Shown here piece by piece: positions 1-11,158 of a DNA stretch of 64,000 bases. Source of the DNA: Parasponia andersonii. Taxonomy: Eukaryota; Streptophyta; Magnoliopsida; Rosales; Cannabaceae. Under the pieces are notes generated by a model. It had not been told where the DNA came from. It ran no database searches and was given only the letters and a program-made list of their open reading frames with translations. The first letter of the stretch is position 1. Every line of letters starts with the position of its first letter. The position numbers were made by a program, and so were the translations under genes. Where the stretch lies: assembly GCA_002914805.1 (NCBI GenBank), contig JXTB01000028.1:645933-709932 (forward strand), read 5' to 3'.

Positions 1-239
1 CAAACTAAACTAAAATTAACTTATTAATAATTAAAATATTAAAGTAACATTAATTTATTAATACTTATAATATTAAAGTCCAAAAATTACCACTAGAAAA
101 TAACATAAATTGAGACAATAATTTTAAAGGCAAATTATATCACTACTTAAACAACATTAAACCACAATACATAAAGCAAATTACAACATAAAGCATTAAT
201 ACATAAAGGTAAATTACAACATAAAGTAAGACAATAATT

Positions 240-1312
240 CGTATTTCGGGAGATCGTATCCGAATTCTCCAAGATTGTTGAAATATTGGCCAAATGATAT
301 AGAGGTATTTGTAAATCCTTCACCATGTTGTTGACTTCTTTTTTCAAAAAATTATTACTTGTTCACTTCGAAAATATTCATGTAGGTTTAGATCGTTATG
401 AAACTCAAATCTTTCATTAAAATTTTATTATCTTCTTGATATTCTGTAAGTCTCAATTTCTTTGACTCATTTTGAGCTCTTACCATTTAGAGTTCATAAA
501 TTTGTTGTCAATTAGCATTCCTCTGTTTGAAAATTTCAGCAAATTGTCAATTGTCTTCTCTTATAACTTTAATAAGTTTAAAACTTTCATCGTCATTTTT
601 CCTCTTTGATTTTTCTTTCTTCACCTCAATGGGTCATTGAGTTGAAGTATGGCCAACATCGTTTTCATTTAGATTAAGAGAAAATGAAGACAAACTAAGA
701 GTTGCTAAGGTGGAAAACTCAGAAATGGATGACTCTAATTATGATGATGTAAAGTTTGCACATTGCCTTTGATAAATTGGTGATCGTGTTAATATCATCT
801 ACAAATTTTTCAATATCTTTAAGTATGGGCTAGACATAATCAAATTTGAATCCTTTGTTGTAATTTAGATCTTCACCTAATAATGTTTTCGCTTGATATA
901 ACTACAAAAGGTTATAAATGATAATGTTAAACTTGATTTATATATAATATTTATAATTTAATAATAAATAATGATACTCATAATATCTTGTTCTGAAGTA
1001 CCACTCGGATTGAGATTTTCAATTTGACGAATGTATCCCCTCAATTTGCCTACTACAGTTAGAATAACTTGCATTCGAGACTGTAACGATCTTTGTGGAT
1101 GGGTTTGAGTGATACTAGTTGGTCTTGAGTTGTTATATTCAAACTCAACTCGAGACCAAAATCTTTCCTTGATCTGATTTATATCTACAATGGGATTTTG
1201 GGAAATATCAAGATATATACGATAGAGGTGTACATCTTCATCAATTGAGTATGAAGAAGTTTGTTGTCTTGAACTTATCTTGAGATTTAAAATGGTTGAA
1301 AATAGTGAGGTT
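240..1312 (-). pseudogene. Harbinger ORF1 relic: Myb/SANT-like accessory protein
   Basis: On the minus strand, 1280-975 reads without a stop through SYSIDEDVHL, then KERFWSRVEFEYNN, SRPTSITQTHPQRSLQSR and KLRGYIRQIENLNPSG. This is the Myb/SANT-like domain of plant proteins often mis-labelled 'glutathione S-transferase T3-like'. After a short AT-rich stretch, probably an intron, GFKFDYVWPILKDIEKF follows at about 870-810 (the NAM-associated C-terminal region), and GQYFNNLGEFGYDLPKY at about 295-245. Several stops and frame changes lie between 780 and 300. In PIF/Harbinger elements this protein binds DNA and helps import the transposase into the nucleus. No convincing start codon is visible upstream of the SANT domain. 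Confidence 0.75.
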
Positions 1313-1439
1313 TTTTCTTATAGGTTTTGAATAGGTATGGTTAAACAGATATGATTTTTTTGGGGAGATTTGAAGATATGTATTTGATTTAGATTATGAC
1401 ATTGTATTTATAGTAAAAATAATCTTATTTGAAAGTAAA

Positions 1440-1860
1440 TAGGAAAAGTAAAGATAGGATTCTGATAAAATTGTATAGTTGAGATTTAAAGTATATTTCA
1501 TCCAATGGTTAGGATTCATTGGTCTAGATTCTCTTATCTAAAAGTATAGGAAAAAGTGAAGATAAGATTCTGCTAAAATTGCAAGGCTGAAATTTAAAGT
1601 ATATCTCATCCAATGGTTAGGATTCAATAGTTTACTTATCTGATATGATAGGAAAAGTTGAGGATAAGATTCTGATAAAATCATAGGATTGGGATTTAGA
1701 GTGTGTCTTATCTAATGGTTCGGATTTATTGGTCTAGATTTTCTTATTTTGAAGTATGAGAAAAAGTGAAGATATGATTTTGAGAAAATCGTTGTGCTGA
1801 GAGCTAAAGTATATCTCATCTAATGATTGGGATTCATTAGTCTAGATTTCAGCTTATTTG
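1440..1860. repeat. Four ~105-bp tandem repeats between two divergent transposon genes
   Basis: Units start at about 1440, 1549, 1650 and 1759. Each begins AGGAAAA(A)GT(G/T)AAGATA and contains AAAGTATATCTCATCCAATGG or a close variant, followed by GGATTCATTGGTCTAGATT. Unit length varies between about 100 and 109 bp, and the copies have diverged by many point changes. The array occupies the intergenic space shared by the Harbinger ORF1 and transposase genes, so a promoter or transposase-binding role is plausible but is inference. Confidence 0.8.
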
Positions 1861-1934
1861 AAATATTACCCTCAATAATTATAAAAGGAAACACTAAATA
1901 TCCGAAAACCCATTCATCTCATCTATTTTCAAAA

Positions 1935-3305
1935 ATGAATTTTAATATTGAAAGTCTCTTCTATTCACCATCTCTTGCTTCATCTTCATTTTCCGAGTAT
2001 GAAAGTGATGATAAATTAAAACGTATATAAGATCTTGCAAGGATCGATATAGGACAAGAAATGCTTTCACGTATGATCACCAACAATAATCTCCTCATTG
2101 CTCATTATCTCAAACAACAAAATGACTAAGATACTCATGGAAACTCAATTCTTGGTCATATAGTGATCAATCGTGAGCGAGAAAAAGTTGACAAAAATTT
2201 GTTCAATGACTACTTTGCCGATAACCCACGATATAATGGTACGATGTTTCGTCTACGATTTTGAATGTCTAGAACTTTATTCAATCGAATATCTAATGCT
2301 ATGAAAGGTCGAGACAATTACTTTTTATAGCGACGAGATGGGATCAGTAGACTCGAATTATCTCATTTTCAGAAGATAATTGTTGTGTTTCGAATATTAG
2401 CATACAATGTACCAACTGATGTTATTGATGAGTACATTAAAATAGAAGAGTTCACAATAATTGAAAGTTTAAAGAGATTTTACCATGCTATTATAGAAGT
2501 ACTTGTCGAGCGATATCTAAGATTACTGAATGCTAATGACGTTACCAGATTACTCCAAATAGGTAAAAAACGTGGCTTCTTGGGAATATTGGGTAGTTTA
2601 GATTGTATACACTAGAAGCGAAAAAATTGTCCAATAGCTTGGGCAAGTCAATACGCAAGTCCTAATGAGGACCTAAATATTATTCTCCAAGCTGTAGCTG
2701 ATTATAATGTTTTGATATAGTATGCATATTTTGGTTTTCCAGGCTCCAATAATGATATTAATATGTTGGAGGTTTCTCATCTTTTGTCAACCTCGCTAAA
2801 GGTACTGCTCCCTCTCGCTCGTTATATCATTCAAGGAAAAGAATATAATATGGGTTATTATTTCACTGATGGTAAATATACGAAATGATGTACTTTTATA
2901 CAAACTATTCATGATCCATGTAGACCTAAAAATAAATCATTTGCTATGAAACAAGAAGCATGCAGGAAAGACGTTGAACGTGCGGTTGTTGTTCTACAAG
3001 CATGATTTGCAATCGTGGCAGGTCCAACACATTTTTGGAAAAAATATGTATTATATGATATAATGAATGCGCGCATTATTATGCATGACATGATAACTGA
3101 GGATGAGAGGGATATTGATGCACTTATACAGGATTGGAGGGAGGAAGTACCAACTCTAATTGTTGAAATAGTGGAAGATGAAAATACTCACTTCTGAGAA
3201 TTTCTTGGTAGACATAGACAAATCAAGGATAAAGAAGTTCACTTTGCACTTTGAAACGCATTAATCGAGCATTTATAGGAAGAATATTATAATTTAGATA
3301 ATTAA
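1935..3305 (+). pseudogene. PIF/Harbinger DDE transposase (DDE_Tnp_4) relic
   Basis: One continuous frame from ATG 1935 to TAA 3303-3305 reads as a HARBI1-like plant transposase but is broken by about eleven in-frame stops. Recognisable parts in order are FRILAYNVPTDVIDEYIKI, NANDVTRLLQIGKKRGF, GSLDCIH (first catalytic Asp), PGSNNDINML (second Asp), IIQGKEYNMGYYFTDGKY, ACRKDVERAVVVLQ (catalytic Glu) and RHRQIKDKEVHFAL. The DDE residues are therefore all still present although the gene is dead. No frameshift is needed to follow the protein, so decay was almost entirely by point mutation. Its partner gene lies divergently upstream. Confidence 0.88.
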
Positions 3306-3740
3306 ATGACAATTGGTTTAGATTTTACGAAATTATATGAACATTTTTTTTGTAATAATGCTGTTTTTTTTTTGTTGTGAGTATGATATTAAATGTAACT
3401 TTTTTATTTTATTTGTCATATTAAATGTATTTTTTTTAAGTTTTAATATTAAATATAATGTTTTCTTTTAAATAAATTTCTATAACAAATGCAATTAATT
3501 TTAGTTATGTATGTTGAGTTAATTATTGTAGTTTTAGTTTACCTACATATGTAATTAAATAATTAATGGAATATATTAGTTGTTTACAAATTAAAAAAAA
3601 AAAGAAAATAACGGAAATATTCTTTTTAGTATAAGATTTAAAGTTTTAGGTTGGAAATGCCTTTGTAGATAGTGTGACAACAACTGTAAATTGGTGTAAA
3701 AGTTACACTATTTTGAAGTTTTGGGTTGGAGATGGCTTCA

Positions 3741-4029
3741 GAGAGATTTGAAGAACAAAATGAACAGTAATACCATTTGTGATAACATGATAAGTGATAT
3801 TATATTTTTTACTTCTTCAAGTAAAAATTTTAGAAATTTCTAAGAATTCATTCAAACAACCAAAAGCATCACTTTTGAGTTTTAAAAGATCTAAAAAGTG
3901 ATTTTTTTAATGAGTACTGCTCTTTTTTCTATTCTTCTTCCCATTATTATTTTAGTTTAGCTATTGTTTTTGCTGATAGAAAAAGAAAATAATGTCCTAT
4001 ATATATATATATAACACGTGATTTTATTT
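3741..4029. other. AT-rich intergenic spacer
   Basis: No coding signal was seen. A short (TA)n run (about 3998-4012) is followed directly by CACGTG, which is probably chance in this context. Confidence 0.5.
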
Positions 4030-4470
4030 GGGTTGCTTACAAAATTCTAGGCCCAAAATACTAAAAATTAAAAAATCCCGGATGGGTTGATTTTTTTTTT
4101 TTTGAAAAACCTAGAATAATTTAGAAAATCACTTTTTAAAATTATTATTAAAAAAAAACACTATTAAAAATATTTAGAAAAATATAATTTTTCTTCAAAA
4201 TTGGTATTTTTCCATGGCATTTAAGGTAACCAATTAGGTTAATTAGAGTAACCAATCTAGTTACTTAAAACAACTGTTCAAGTTACCTTGGATAACTCCA
4301 CTAGCTACCTTGAGTATCTCATAAATTAATGAAAAATGGTATTTTTCCAAATACTTTTAAAAATGGTATTTTATAATTAAATATGAGATTTTTGAGAACA
4401 ATTTCAAATTCCAGAATTTTTCAATTTTTTTAAAAATTTATCATAAAAAATCAAATTTCCTTACTTTATT
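4030..4470 (+). repeat. Interspersed repeat family 1, copy A
   Basis: The copy starts with GGGTTGCTTACAAAATTCTA then GGCCCAAAATACTAAAAATT, followed by CCCGGATGGGTTGA, a T-run, and a centre rich in AGTAACC/AGTTACT words (4225-4320). The second half is roughly an inverted version of the first (TTCCAGAATTTTTCAA near 4411-4426), which suggests terminal or subterminal inverted repeats. Related copies lie at 4554-5290, 51985-52385, 59620-59925 and 60175-60595. The class is unknown. Confidence 0.65.
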
Positions 4471-4553
4471 TCTTCTGCGGATATAAATTGAGTTTCTAAT
4501 ACTTTTACTTGTACCCAAAGGAATTAAAATAAGGGGGTCGGGTTTTTTTTTCA

Positions 4554-5290
4554 TGGGCTTCGTACAAAAATTTAGGCCCGTAGTGTAAAAATTAGAAAAA
4601 TTTCGACTGGGCTGATTTTTTTGGAGAATTCCAAATTAATTTAGAAAAATGTCACTTTTGAAATAGTTTTAGGAAACTATCATTTTTCATAAATAGTTTT
4701 AAAATATCACTTTTTATTCAAAATTGATATTTTTCAGTAATACTCGAGGTAACCAGTTGGGTTACTTTGAGTAACCAATCTAGTTACTTGAAGTAATTAA
4801 TCGAGTTATCGCAGGTAATTTGACAGGTTACCTGATGTATTTCACCAATTAATAGAAAGTGATATTTTTCTAAATACTTTTAAAAGTAGTATTTTTCTAA
4901 TTAAATTTGGAATATTTCAAATAATTTCAAAATCCGTGATTTTTCAATTTTTAAAAATTTTACCATAATAAATATAACTTCCCCTTTTAAATTTCCATAT
5001 AATTTTTTATTAAAAAATATAATTTTTAATTTTTTTAAAGAAAAATACAATTTTTAAAATGGTTAGTCGTTACCAGTTTCTAAAAACTAGTTACCTATTT
5101 CAAGTTATCAGTTATAAATACATTTGATTATTAATTAGTGATTACCAATTACTATTTTTAAAAATAGTATTTTTCTAAAATATTTGAAAAATGGTATTTT
5201 TTGAGTAAAATCCATACCACATCTAAAAAAACACAGCCCATCCTATTTTTCAATTTTTTTTTTTCTAAAAATGCCGTATGAGGCCTAATT
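4554..5290 (+). repeat. Interspersed repeat family 1, copy B with both termini
   Basis: The left end reads GGGCTTCGTACAAAAATTTA then GGCCCGTAGTGTAAAAATT and GACTGGGCTGA. The right end (5235-5290) reads CAGCCCATCCTATTTTTCAA...GAGGCCTAATTGTTAC, which is the left end inverted. The core (about 4740-4830) has several GTAACC, AGTTACT and AGTAACT words. The layout fits a non-autonomous DNA element with long degenerate terminal inverted repeats. No coding sequence is seen. Confidence 0.6.
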
Positions 5291-5310
5291 GTTACAAATA
5301 AATTTTCAAT

Positions 5311-5747
5311 GGAGAAATTTCATATATATCTATTATCAAAATTATATTTTCATAAATATCTATTTTTTATTTTCAGTTTATAAATACTCATTTTGATATA
5401 TATTTTTGAAGAAATATAGACCAACACTATTTTACACATGAAATATATGCTATGGTATACGTTTCATGAATAAAAATTTCACTAAAAATTGGCACACACT
5501 TTAAAATATATATTATAGGTCATATTTATAATAAAAAATGTAAACTATAGTAAATATTTACATTATAATGTATACTGTTCATATTTTAACCTGAAATATG
5601 TACTTTATAGATAAAATTTACATTATTATAGACTAGTCATATTTTGTATATGAAATGTGGCATATAAAAGGGTATTTTGAAAGAAAATTTAAGAACGGGT
5701 ATGTATGAAAGTAAGTTATAAAAACAGGTACAGGTGTAAATTTCTCT
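5311..5747 (+). repeat. Interspersed repeat family 2, uninterrupted copy
   Basis: This AT-rich repeat of about 440 bp starts GGAGAAATTTCATATATATC and ends ...GGTGTAAATTTCTC, so the ends are short inverted repeats. Internal landmarks (TTTTCATAAATATCTATTTTT, GAAATATAGACCAACACTA, GGTCATATTTATAATAAAAA) recur in the same order at 52578-54205, where a Mutator-like element interrupts them. It lies just upstream of the YbaB-family gene and may reach its distal promoter. Confidence 0.6.
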
Positions 5748-5830
5748 TTTTAAAGGGCTGGTGTAGATAGCCATTGTCGGGCTTAAAGGGGCCTAATGGG
5801 TCCATGGAGGCAACGGCTAGGGTGTGGTCA

Positions 5831-5840
5831 ATGGGCCCAA
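5831..5840. promoter_or_regulatory. Site II-type element (ATGGGCCCAA)
   Basis: The palindromic TGGGCCCA core lies about 140 bp upstream of the YbaB-family start codon. A second related word, AATGGGTCC, occurs about 35 bp further upstream. TGGGCC/T 'site II' elements are common in promoters of plant genes for organelle and translation functions. The role here is inferred from position. Confidence 0.45.
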
Positions 5841-5978
5841 TAGTACAAAAATGGCATCCACAAACTTCAAACTCGGACAATTCGGAAATTGGAACGCTGC
5901 CCTGCCCTCCTGCTTTGCACTTCTTTATTTTCCTTTTCAAGTTTGAACCGCCTTGTGCTTTTGGTTCATCAACCTGTA

Positions 5979-8441
5979 ATGGCTTCCACCACTGCTTTGA
6001 TCTCACACCTTTCAAACTCCCACCGACTCGCTGAACCCAGAACCCGCCTCTCTTTCTGTAAGTTTTGCCGTTTTAATTCGATGCCAATTTACGTTTTCGT
6101 GTTCTCTGTGATTCATTCTACGAAATATCGATAACCCTTTGTGGGTTCTTTTCTTTACGCTCAATTCAGTCTCTTTTAATGATGAAAAAGCCAGTAGCAT
6201 CTTATTGTAGCATAATTGAACAGACCCATCTTAGATATTGGTTTTTTTCTTTCAGGTTCTTATGACGCGTGAGAAGTTTTAAGAATTATGAGTTAATGTA
6301 ATGTTTAATATTTTTACTCACGAACAGTATCTTGTAAGGACTACATTTGGTTTAGTCAATTAGGAGTAGGACTTCTACAAGTTTTGAATTTGTGACTGAA
6401 TTGTCAGGCCATTATGTGATCACATGCGTATACTTGTCTTGGTACTGTGCAAACGAGCCTTTCAGGTTCCAATGTGGTTTTTCCTTCGTCTTAACTTGAT
6501 TTTGTATCTCAAGAGTTTATAGGATTCGAATTTTTGTTGTTTAATGTTCTGAGGACATGTTTATTTACAATTCCGTAATGAGCTCTAATGGGAATAGAAA
6601 TAAAGGTAGTTTTTTCCCCTTCATTCATTTAGGTGTGTTGTTTTGTAGCATAGACCCTTATGCAAATCAAGCTTAACATCCTGTAATTCAGGTGAAGCTG
6701 ACTCATGTATAGGTCGTTCCCTGGTGTTATCTTGGCCTAGTCGTAAGACTCAGAGGAGTACCAGATCTCTTCGTTTGAATGGCTTATTTGGTGGAAAGAA
6801 GGATAGCAATGAAAAGAGTGATGATGGAACTTCAAAGGTTTAGCAACCATACCATTGTAATCTGGTTAATTATTTGCTAGACTAGTATATTGAATAAATT
6901 GTATTTCTTGACAGTAGTTGTATTAATATAGTCAAACTCTAGGATTCTGTTGCCCTATGTAACTTCACATTCACAAGCCATGTGAGCATGCGTATGCTAA
7001 CTAGAGGTAATTCTTTTTAATTTGATTCAGTTATAACTAATGGAACTGCTCTTCAACCAAGTTGTGATGAAATTGAAACCTTAGCCTCTTGCGTAACACA
7101 AGGTAATTTTTTTGAAAATAGAAGAGGAGGAAAAATCACGAGTAAAAAGTTATGTTGCATGTTTGGAACATATCATATCCCCCGTATTCTTGCGTCCTTT
7201 GGTTTTCTCTAGGTGCTACTCCATTTACTTTTAGTTGTTTCATTCTGACCCCTAGTAGTCACATTGGTCCAAAATGAGTTTGAGTGCTCTGTTTTATGTA
7301 AACAAAAACATGGTGCCAAGATGCTGCATTTTCCCCCCTCAATTTCCTTGTGTGCTATTTGAATTCAGGCGGGAATACTGGGTAATATGCAAAATCTCTA
7401 CGAAACTGTTAAGAAAGCCCAAATGGTGGTTCAAGTTGAGGCAGTACGTGTGCAGAAAGAGCTTGCCGCGTATGTTTCTTATTGTTGTTTTTTATTTTCA
7501 TCTGATGGTAATATTCCATTTTCTAGCATGAAGTCAACCTCTTTTCATTTTCCTTTTGTTTTTCAGAGCAGAGTTTGATGGTTATTGCGAAGACGAGCTT
7601 ATAAAGGTGTGGTTTACTTGTTTCCTTGAGTTTCTTTATCCGCAAATCTGATTCTGCATAAGCTGTAAAGGTGGTCCTATGATCATACCTGATGAATATG
7701 ACCAAGTTCGGGAACCTAAGAATTTTTTCGTCTTTTTTTTTGTTTCGTCTTTATTGGGTTGGTAGCATGAGAAAGAACATACGAACATTTTATAGCCAAA
7801 ACATCCTTTTTAGAAAGGAGACAAAGCTACTCCGTGTCGTCAGTGGAATTCTAAGTTTTTGTTGGATAACTATAGAAATGTAAACATGCTTTCTTATCTT
7901 ATTTTTCAGTATATCAGAGTACGTGGATGGAATCTGATTCCCAGTTTTCGTCATCATAAGAAAATTGCTAACTAAGAACTAACCAATGAATATCTGATTG
8001 ATTTTCCTCTAGGCAACACTCTCTGGTAACCAGCAGCCGGTGCACATTGAGATAACCGAGGCTGCCATGGAACTTGGGGCAGAAGTAGGTGGAGATTATT
8101 AACTGTCATATGCAACACCTCTGACCTCTTCCAGTTTATGATATATGCTTCTTGGTGTGTGTGTGGGACCAGAGTCTTTTCTTGTTTTTAGTTTATGAAT
8201 TTAAATGTGCTTTCTTCAATGCAGAAACTCTCTCTTTTGGTTACTGAAGCATACAAGGATGCCCACCAGAAGAGCGTCCAGGTAGAACCTAATTATACTC
8301 TATTGGGGCCCTCTTCTTTGCTTGTTGATCGTTTCTAATAGCTATGTTGCTTTTAATATCTCTCAGGCCATGAAAGAGAGAATGAGCAATCTTGCCCAAA
8401 GTTTAGGAATGCCACAAGGCCTCAATGATGGGCTGAAGTAA
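5979..8441 (+). CDS. Chloroplast nucleoid-associated YbaB/EbfC-family protein (STIC2-like), 7 exons
   Basis: Exons are 5979-6057, 6692-6837, 7369-7469, 7567-7606, 8013-8084, 8225-8281 and 8367-8441. All junctions are GT-AG, the frame stays open, and the product is 189 aa. The N-terminus (MASTTALISHLSNSHRLAEP onward) is Ser/Thr/Arg-rich without acidic residues at first, as in a chloroplast transit peptide. Residues about 76-185 form the YbaB domain: NMQNLYETVKKAQMVVQVEA, AAEFDGYCEDELIK, ATLSGNQQPVHIEITEAAME, LSLLVTEAYKDAHQKSVQ and SLGMPQGLNDGLK. Arabidopsis relatives are STIC2 (At2g24020) and its paralogue At4g30620, stromal proteins linked to thylakoid protein targeting. Bacterial YbaB binds DNA as a dimer. 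Family and exon structure are seen directly; the role is by homology. Start: the first ATG giving a transit peptide. Confidence 0.95.
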
Positions 8442-9114
8442 TAACCGAAACAATATGGTCTGTTTTTATGTTAAAATTAGCTCGTATTTAATCTTCTAGC
8501 TTAGGGGACAAATTTGTTGATTGATTCTGAATGGTCTTGGATCATTGGTCCATGTTTTTGCTTTTAAATTCGCCTTTTAGACTAGTGTATATTGTGGAAA
8601 AATATTGAAGGAATACTGTAATTGAAGTACATCCGTGTATCATGACAAGAAGCAAACTATTCCTAGCAAATTAAGATGGAAATCATCAGTAATTAGATGA
8701 ATATTAAGTATTTTTGAATTGTAAAACGGAAAGATGATATCCATCATATTAGTGCTATTTCATGAGAAACTAAAAGAACGTGAGCTCTAGTTGGTGATAA
8801 ATAAGTGTTTTTCTTTCAGTCCCAACTGAGGCTAGTCTACTAAATGTGTAAGATAATATTTTTTTAATCCTTTATATTCTAATGAATATATAATTAAATA
8901 ATTGTTTAAATGCATAAAAAAAATAATACATGAACATTCGTAATATTAATGAGTTTTTTTTATTTTTATTTTACAAATATGGTATGTTCATAACTTCATA
9001 TTGTAGCAAGTGGTTATAAGGTTTTTTTATTGCTAAAAAGCTTCTTTGGGTGTATCATTTGATAGATACCTTTTTCACCAGTTGTAGAAGTAGTTACATT
9101 AATCGGATGTNTAA
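8442..9114. other. 3' UTR of the YbaB-family gene and AT-rich spacer
   Basis: No gene is seen. The likely 3' UTR follows the TAA at 8439-8441, and AATGAATATATAATTAAATAA near 8880 could hold a polyadenylation signal. The sequence carries one undetermined base (N) at 9111. Confidence 0.5.
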
Positions 9115-9960
9115 TAAATATAATTATTAATTTATTGATATATTAATTAATTAATTATTTTATCGATAAATAAATAACCTCTTTAAAATAATAATTTTTT
9201 CTAGTTCTAATAGTATTAATTTATGAACAACTTGTCATTTTGCCCCTCTTTTGCCTTTTCAATATGATTATATGCTATTACATTTGATTTTGTATTCAAG
9301 TGCTCTTTATATGGTAAAATTATTTTTCTTTTGCCACCTCAATACTAACATCGCTGAAGATTAACACTGAGTAAGGGTCAAATGGTCTCTCTTTTACTAA
9401 TTTCTTTCATTGGACATTTCCAAATACCTATTTTTTAATTTATAATTTAATAAATGAAAAGAGGTAAAAAAAAAAAAGGTTAAAAAAAGGTAAATGCACT
9501 TACTAGTTTTTTTTTTAATTTTTATTTTCCAAATAACTAGATTTTTTAGGATTGAATAAATGGAAAAGATATTAAAAAACTATTTTTTACACGGCGAAAT
9601 ATATATATATATATATTTTTAAAAAAAAAACGCATAATAAAATAGTTCTTGTATTCATTTATTGTGTTATGAAATATTTTAGAAGTCATGTTCCAAAAAT
9701 GCATAATTTCATGACTATAAAACTCTCTAGAAGGTGAAATGATTTTTTGGTTCTTGTTTTGTAATGGTTTTCTACCAGTGTTAGTATTGAGGTGGTAAAA
9801 GAAGAATAACTTTGTCATTTAAAGGGCACTTGAATACAAGTCAACGTTGAGGGGATAAATTCATATCTAAGGGCAAAAATCGGGAAAAAATATAAAGCGT
9901 AAAATGACTAATTGTTCATGACTTATAGAGGTTTTACTATAACGGGAAACACCGAAATAG
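9115..9960. mobile_element. Long inverted-repeat (non-autonomous DNA) element
   Basis: The left arm (about 9160-9360) and right arm (about 9780-9950) are inverted copies. GTATTCAAGTGCTCTTTATA...TTGCCACCTCAATACTAACA on the left matches, on the opposite strand, GTATTCAAGTGCCCTTTAAA...TACCACCTCAATACTAACA on the right. The outer parts (ATGAACAACTTGTCATTTT against ATGAACAATTAGTCATTTT) also pair, and TATAGAGGTTTTACTATAAC sits at the right edge. The centre has no coding sequence, only poly(A/T) and a (TA)n run at 9599-9616. It resembles a Mutator-type or foldback element. The outer boundaries and duplication are uncertain. Confidence 0.65.
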
Positions 9961-10127
9961 AGTGAAGAAAAGCAAGAGTGCATGTTCATATAATATAAAT
10001 AAACGTAGGACAAAACTCAGAATTCAACAAGTTATATTTCTAGCGAACTTTAGAATATCAGTTTTAATGGCTAATTAATTTGACAACTACAATATTAATT
10101 TTTCTTAAACCATATGTTAGATAATTA

Positions 10128-10240
10128 GGGTGTTTGGTATAAGATTCAAATCCTATTCTACAAATCTAAAAATAATTTTTTATATGAAAACTGTTTTCAG
10201 ATTTGTAGAATAGAATTCGAATTTTATACCAAATGCATCC
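10128..10240. mobile_element. Tourist-like MITE, 113 bp, with TTA target duplication
   Basis: The left end GGGTGTTTGGTATAAGATTC and right end (inverted) GGATGCATTTGGTATAAAATTC form terminal inverted repeats that continue through ATCCTATTCTACAAATCT. The element is flanked by TTA on both sides (10125-10127 and 10241-10243), the duplication expected for PIF/Harbinger-mobilised MITEs. It has no coding capacity. Confidence 0.85.
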
Positions 10241-10533
10241 TTAGTTATCGAACTTTTCATATTTGCACTTCTATAAATGAATTGTTCACAAATTAGCTAA
10301 GATCTTCAAACTCTTAAGACGAGGTTGCCTTTTGCTTTGGACTCGAATAACTTAAAACTTTAAGTTTTTGGTTCCTATAATATTGTTAGAAGCCTGCAAT
10401 TTAAACACATCTGTGCATGCAATCAAAATCATTTATTACAATAGAGTTCGTGAGGCCTACACCGAGATGCAGGGCCAAATTCTATAGACACATGTAACTC
10501 GAACACAAACATATACTATCAATATTCAGTAGA

Positions 10534-11158
10534 CACTACAAGAAACAAGCCGTCTAGCTTCAAAAAAATAGAAAGCTAAAAGTATGTTTTTAGTAACAGA
10601 ATTGTTTTGCTACCAAAAAAATTGGTAGTTATAACTTTGTAGCAAAATGTCTTTTGCTACTGAAAAAAAAAACTTGGTAGCAAAAGCCATTTGCTTTCTG
10701 CTTTGGTAGCAGAAATTCTAAAATTTAGTAGCAAAGAGATTAAAATTTAGTGTCTATACGACTATCTTGCTACCAAATCTAGTAGCAAATGCTATACAAT
10801 TTGGTAATGAATAATATGGTGTCTAATACAACCAAATCAAGCATTAGCTACTAGATAATCTCGTAGCAAAAAAATGAATAATAAATTTAAATAACAAAAT
10901 TACAATTCTAATTTTATGATTATTAATATTTTTTTGTTATTTCTTAAATTAATTTTTTGTAATTCTTTAATTATTTAGACATTCAAAATATAAAACATTA
11001 AAATTAAACAAATTAATTATGAAATTAAGTTTACATAAATAAATAAATATATGTACATATACGAATATGGTAGTGTAATTTAACCAGATCAAAGAGAAAA
11101 AGAACATTGAATTTTTTTTTCTTTTTACTATATTTTTTTCAGTACTTCTTGAAGCATT
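10534..11158. mobile_element. CACTA transposon terminus with subterminal repeats
   Basis: CACTACAAGAAACAAGC at 10534 is a typical CACTA (En/Spm, CMC) terminal inverted repeat. About 300 bp of subterminal copies of TTTGGTAGCAAAA and its inverse TTTGCTACCAAA follow. This arrangement binds the element's own TnpA-type protein in En/Spm. It is probably the left end of the larger CACTA element whose Tnp2 relic lies at 12230-14640. I could not find the partner terminus. Confidence 0.7.

Larger units (their letters stand above)
1..3740. mobile_element. Decayed PIF/Harbinger transposon, left end outside window
   Basis: Two divergently transcribed relics mark this element: a Myb/SANT-like accessory protein on the minus strand (about 240-1312) and a DDE transposase on the plus strand (1935-3305), as in plant PIF/Harbinger transposons. 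The right terminus probably lies near 3720-3740, where GGGTTGGAGATGGCTT resembles the GAGCATCTCCAACC-type ends of plant Tourist/Harbinger elements. The matching left terminus would lie before base 1, so neither the terminal inverted repeat nor the 3-bp target duplication can be verified. Both genes are broken, so the element cannot move on its own proteins. Confidence 0.8.

Noticed and set aside
1440-1860. CRISPR-like array
   Set aside because: Units are adjacent diverged tandem repeats without unique spacers, in a plant transposon.
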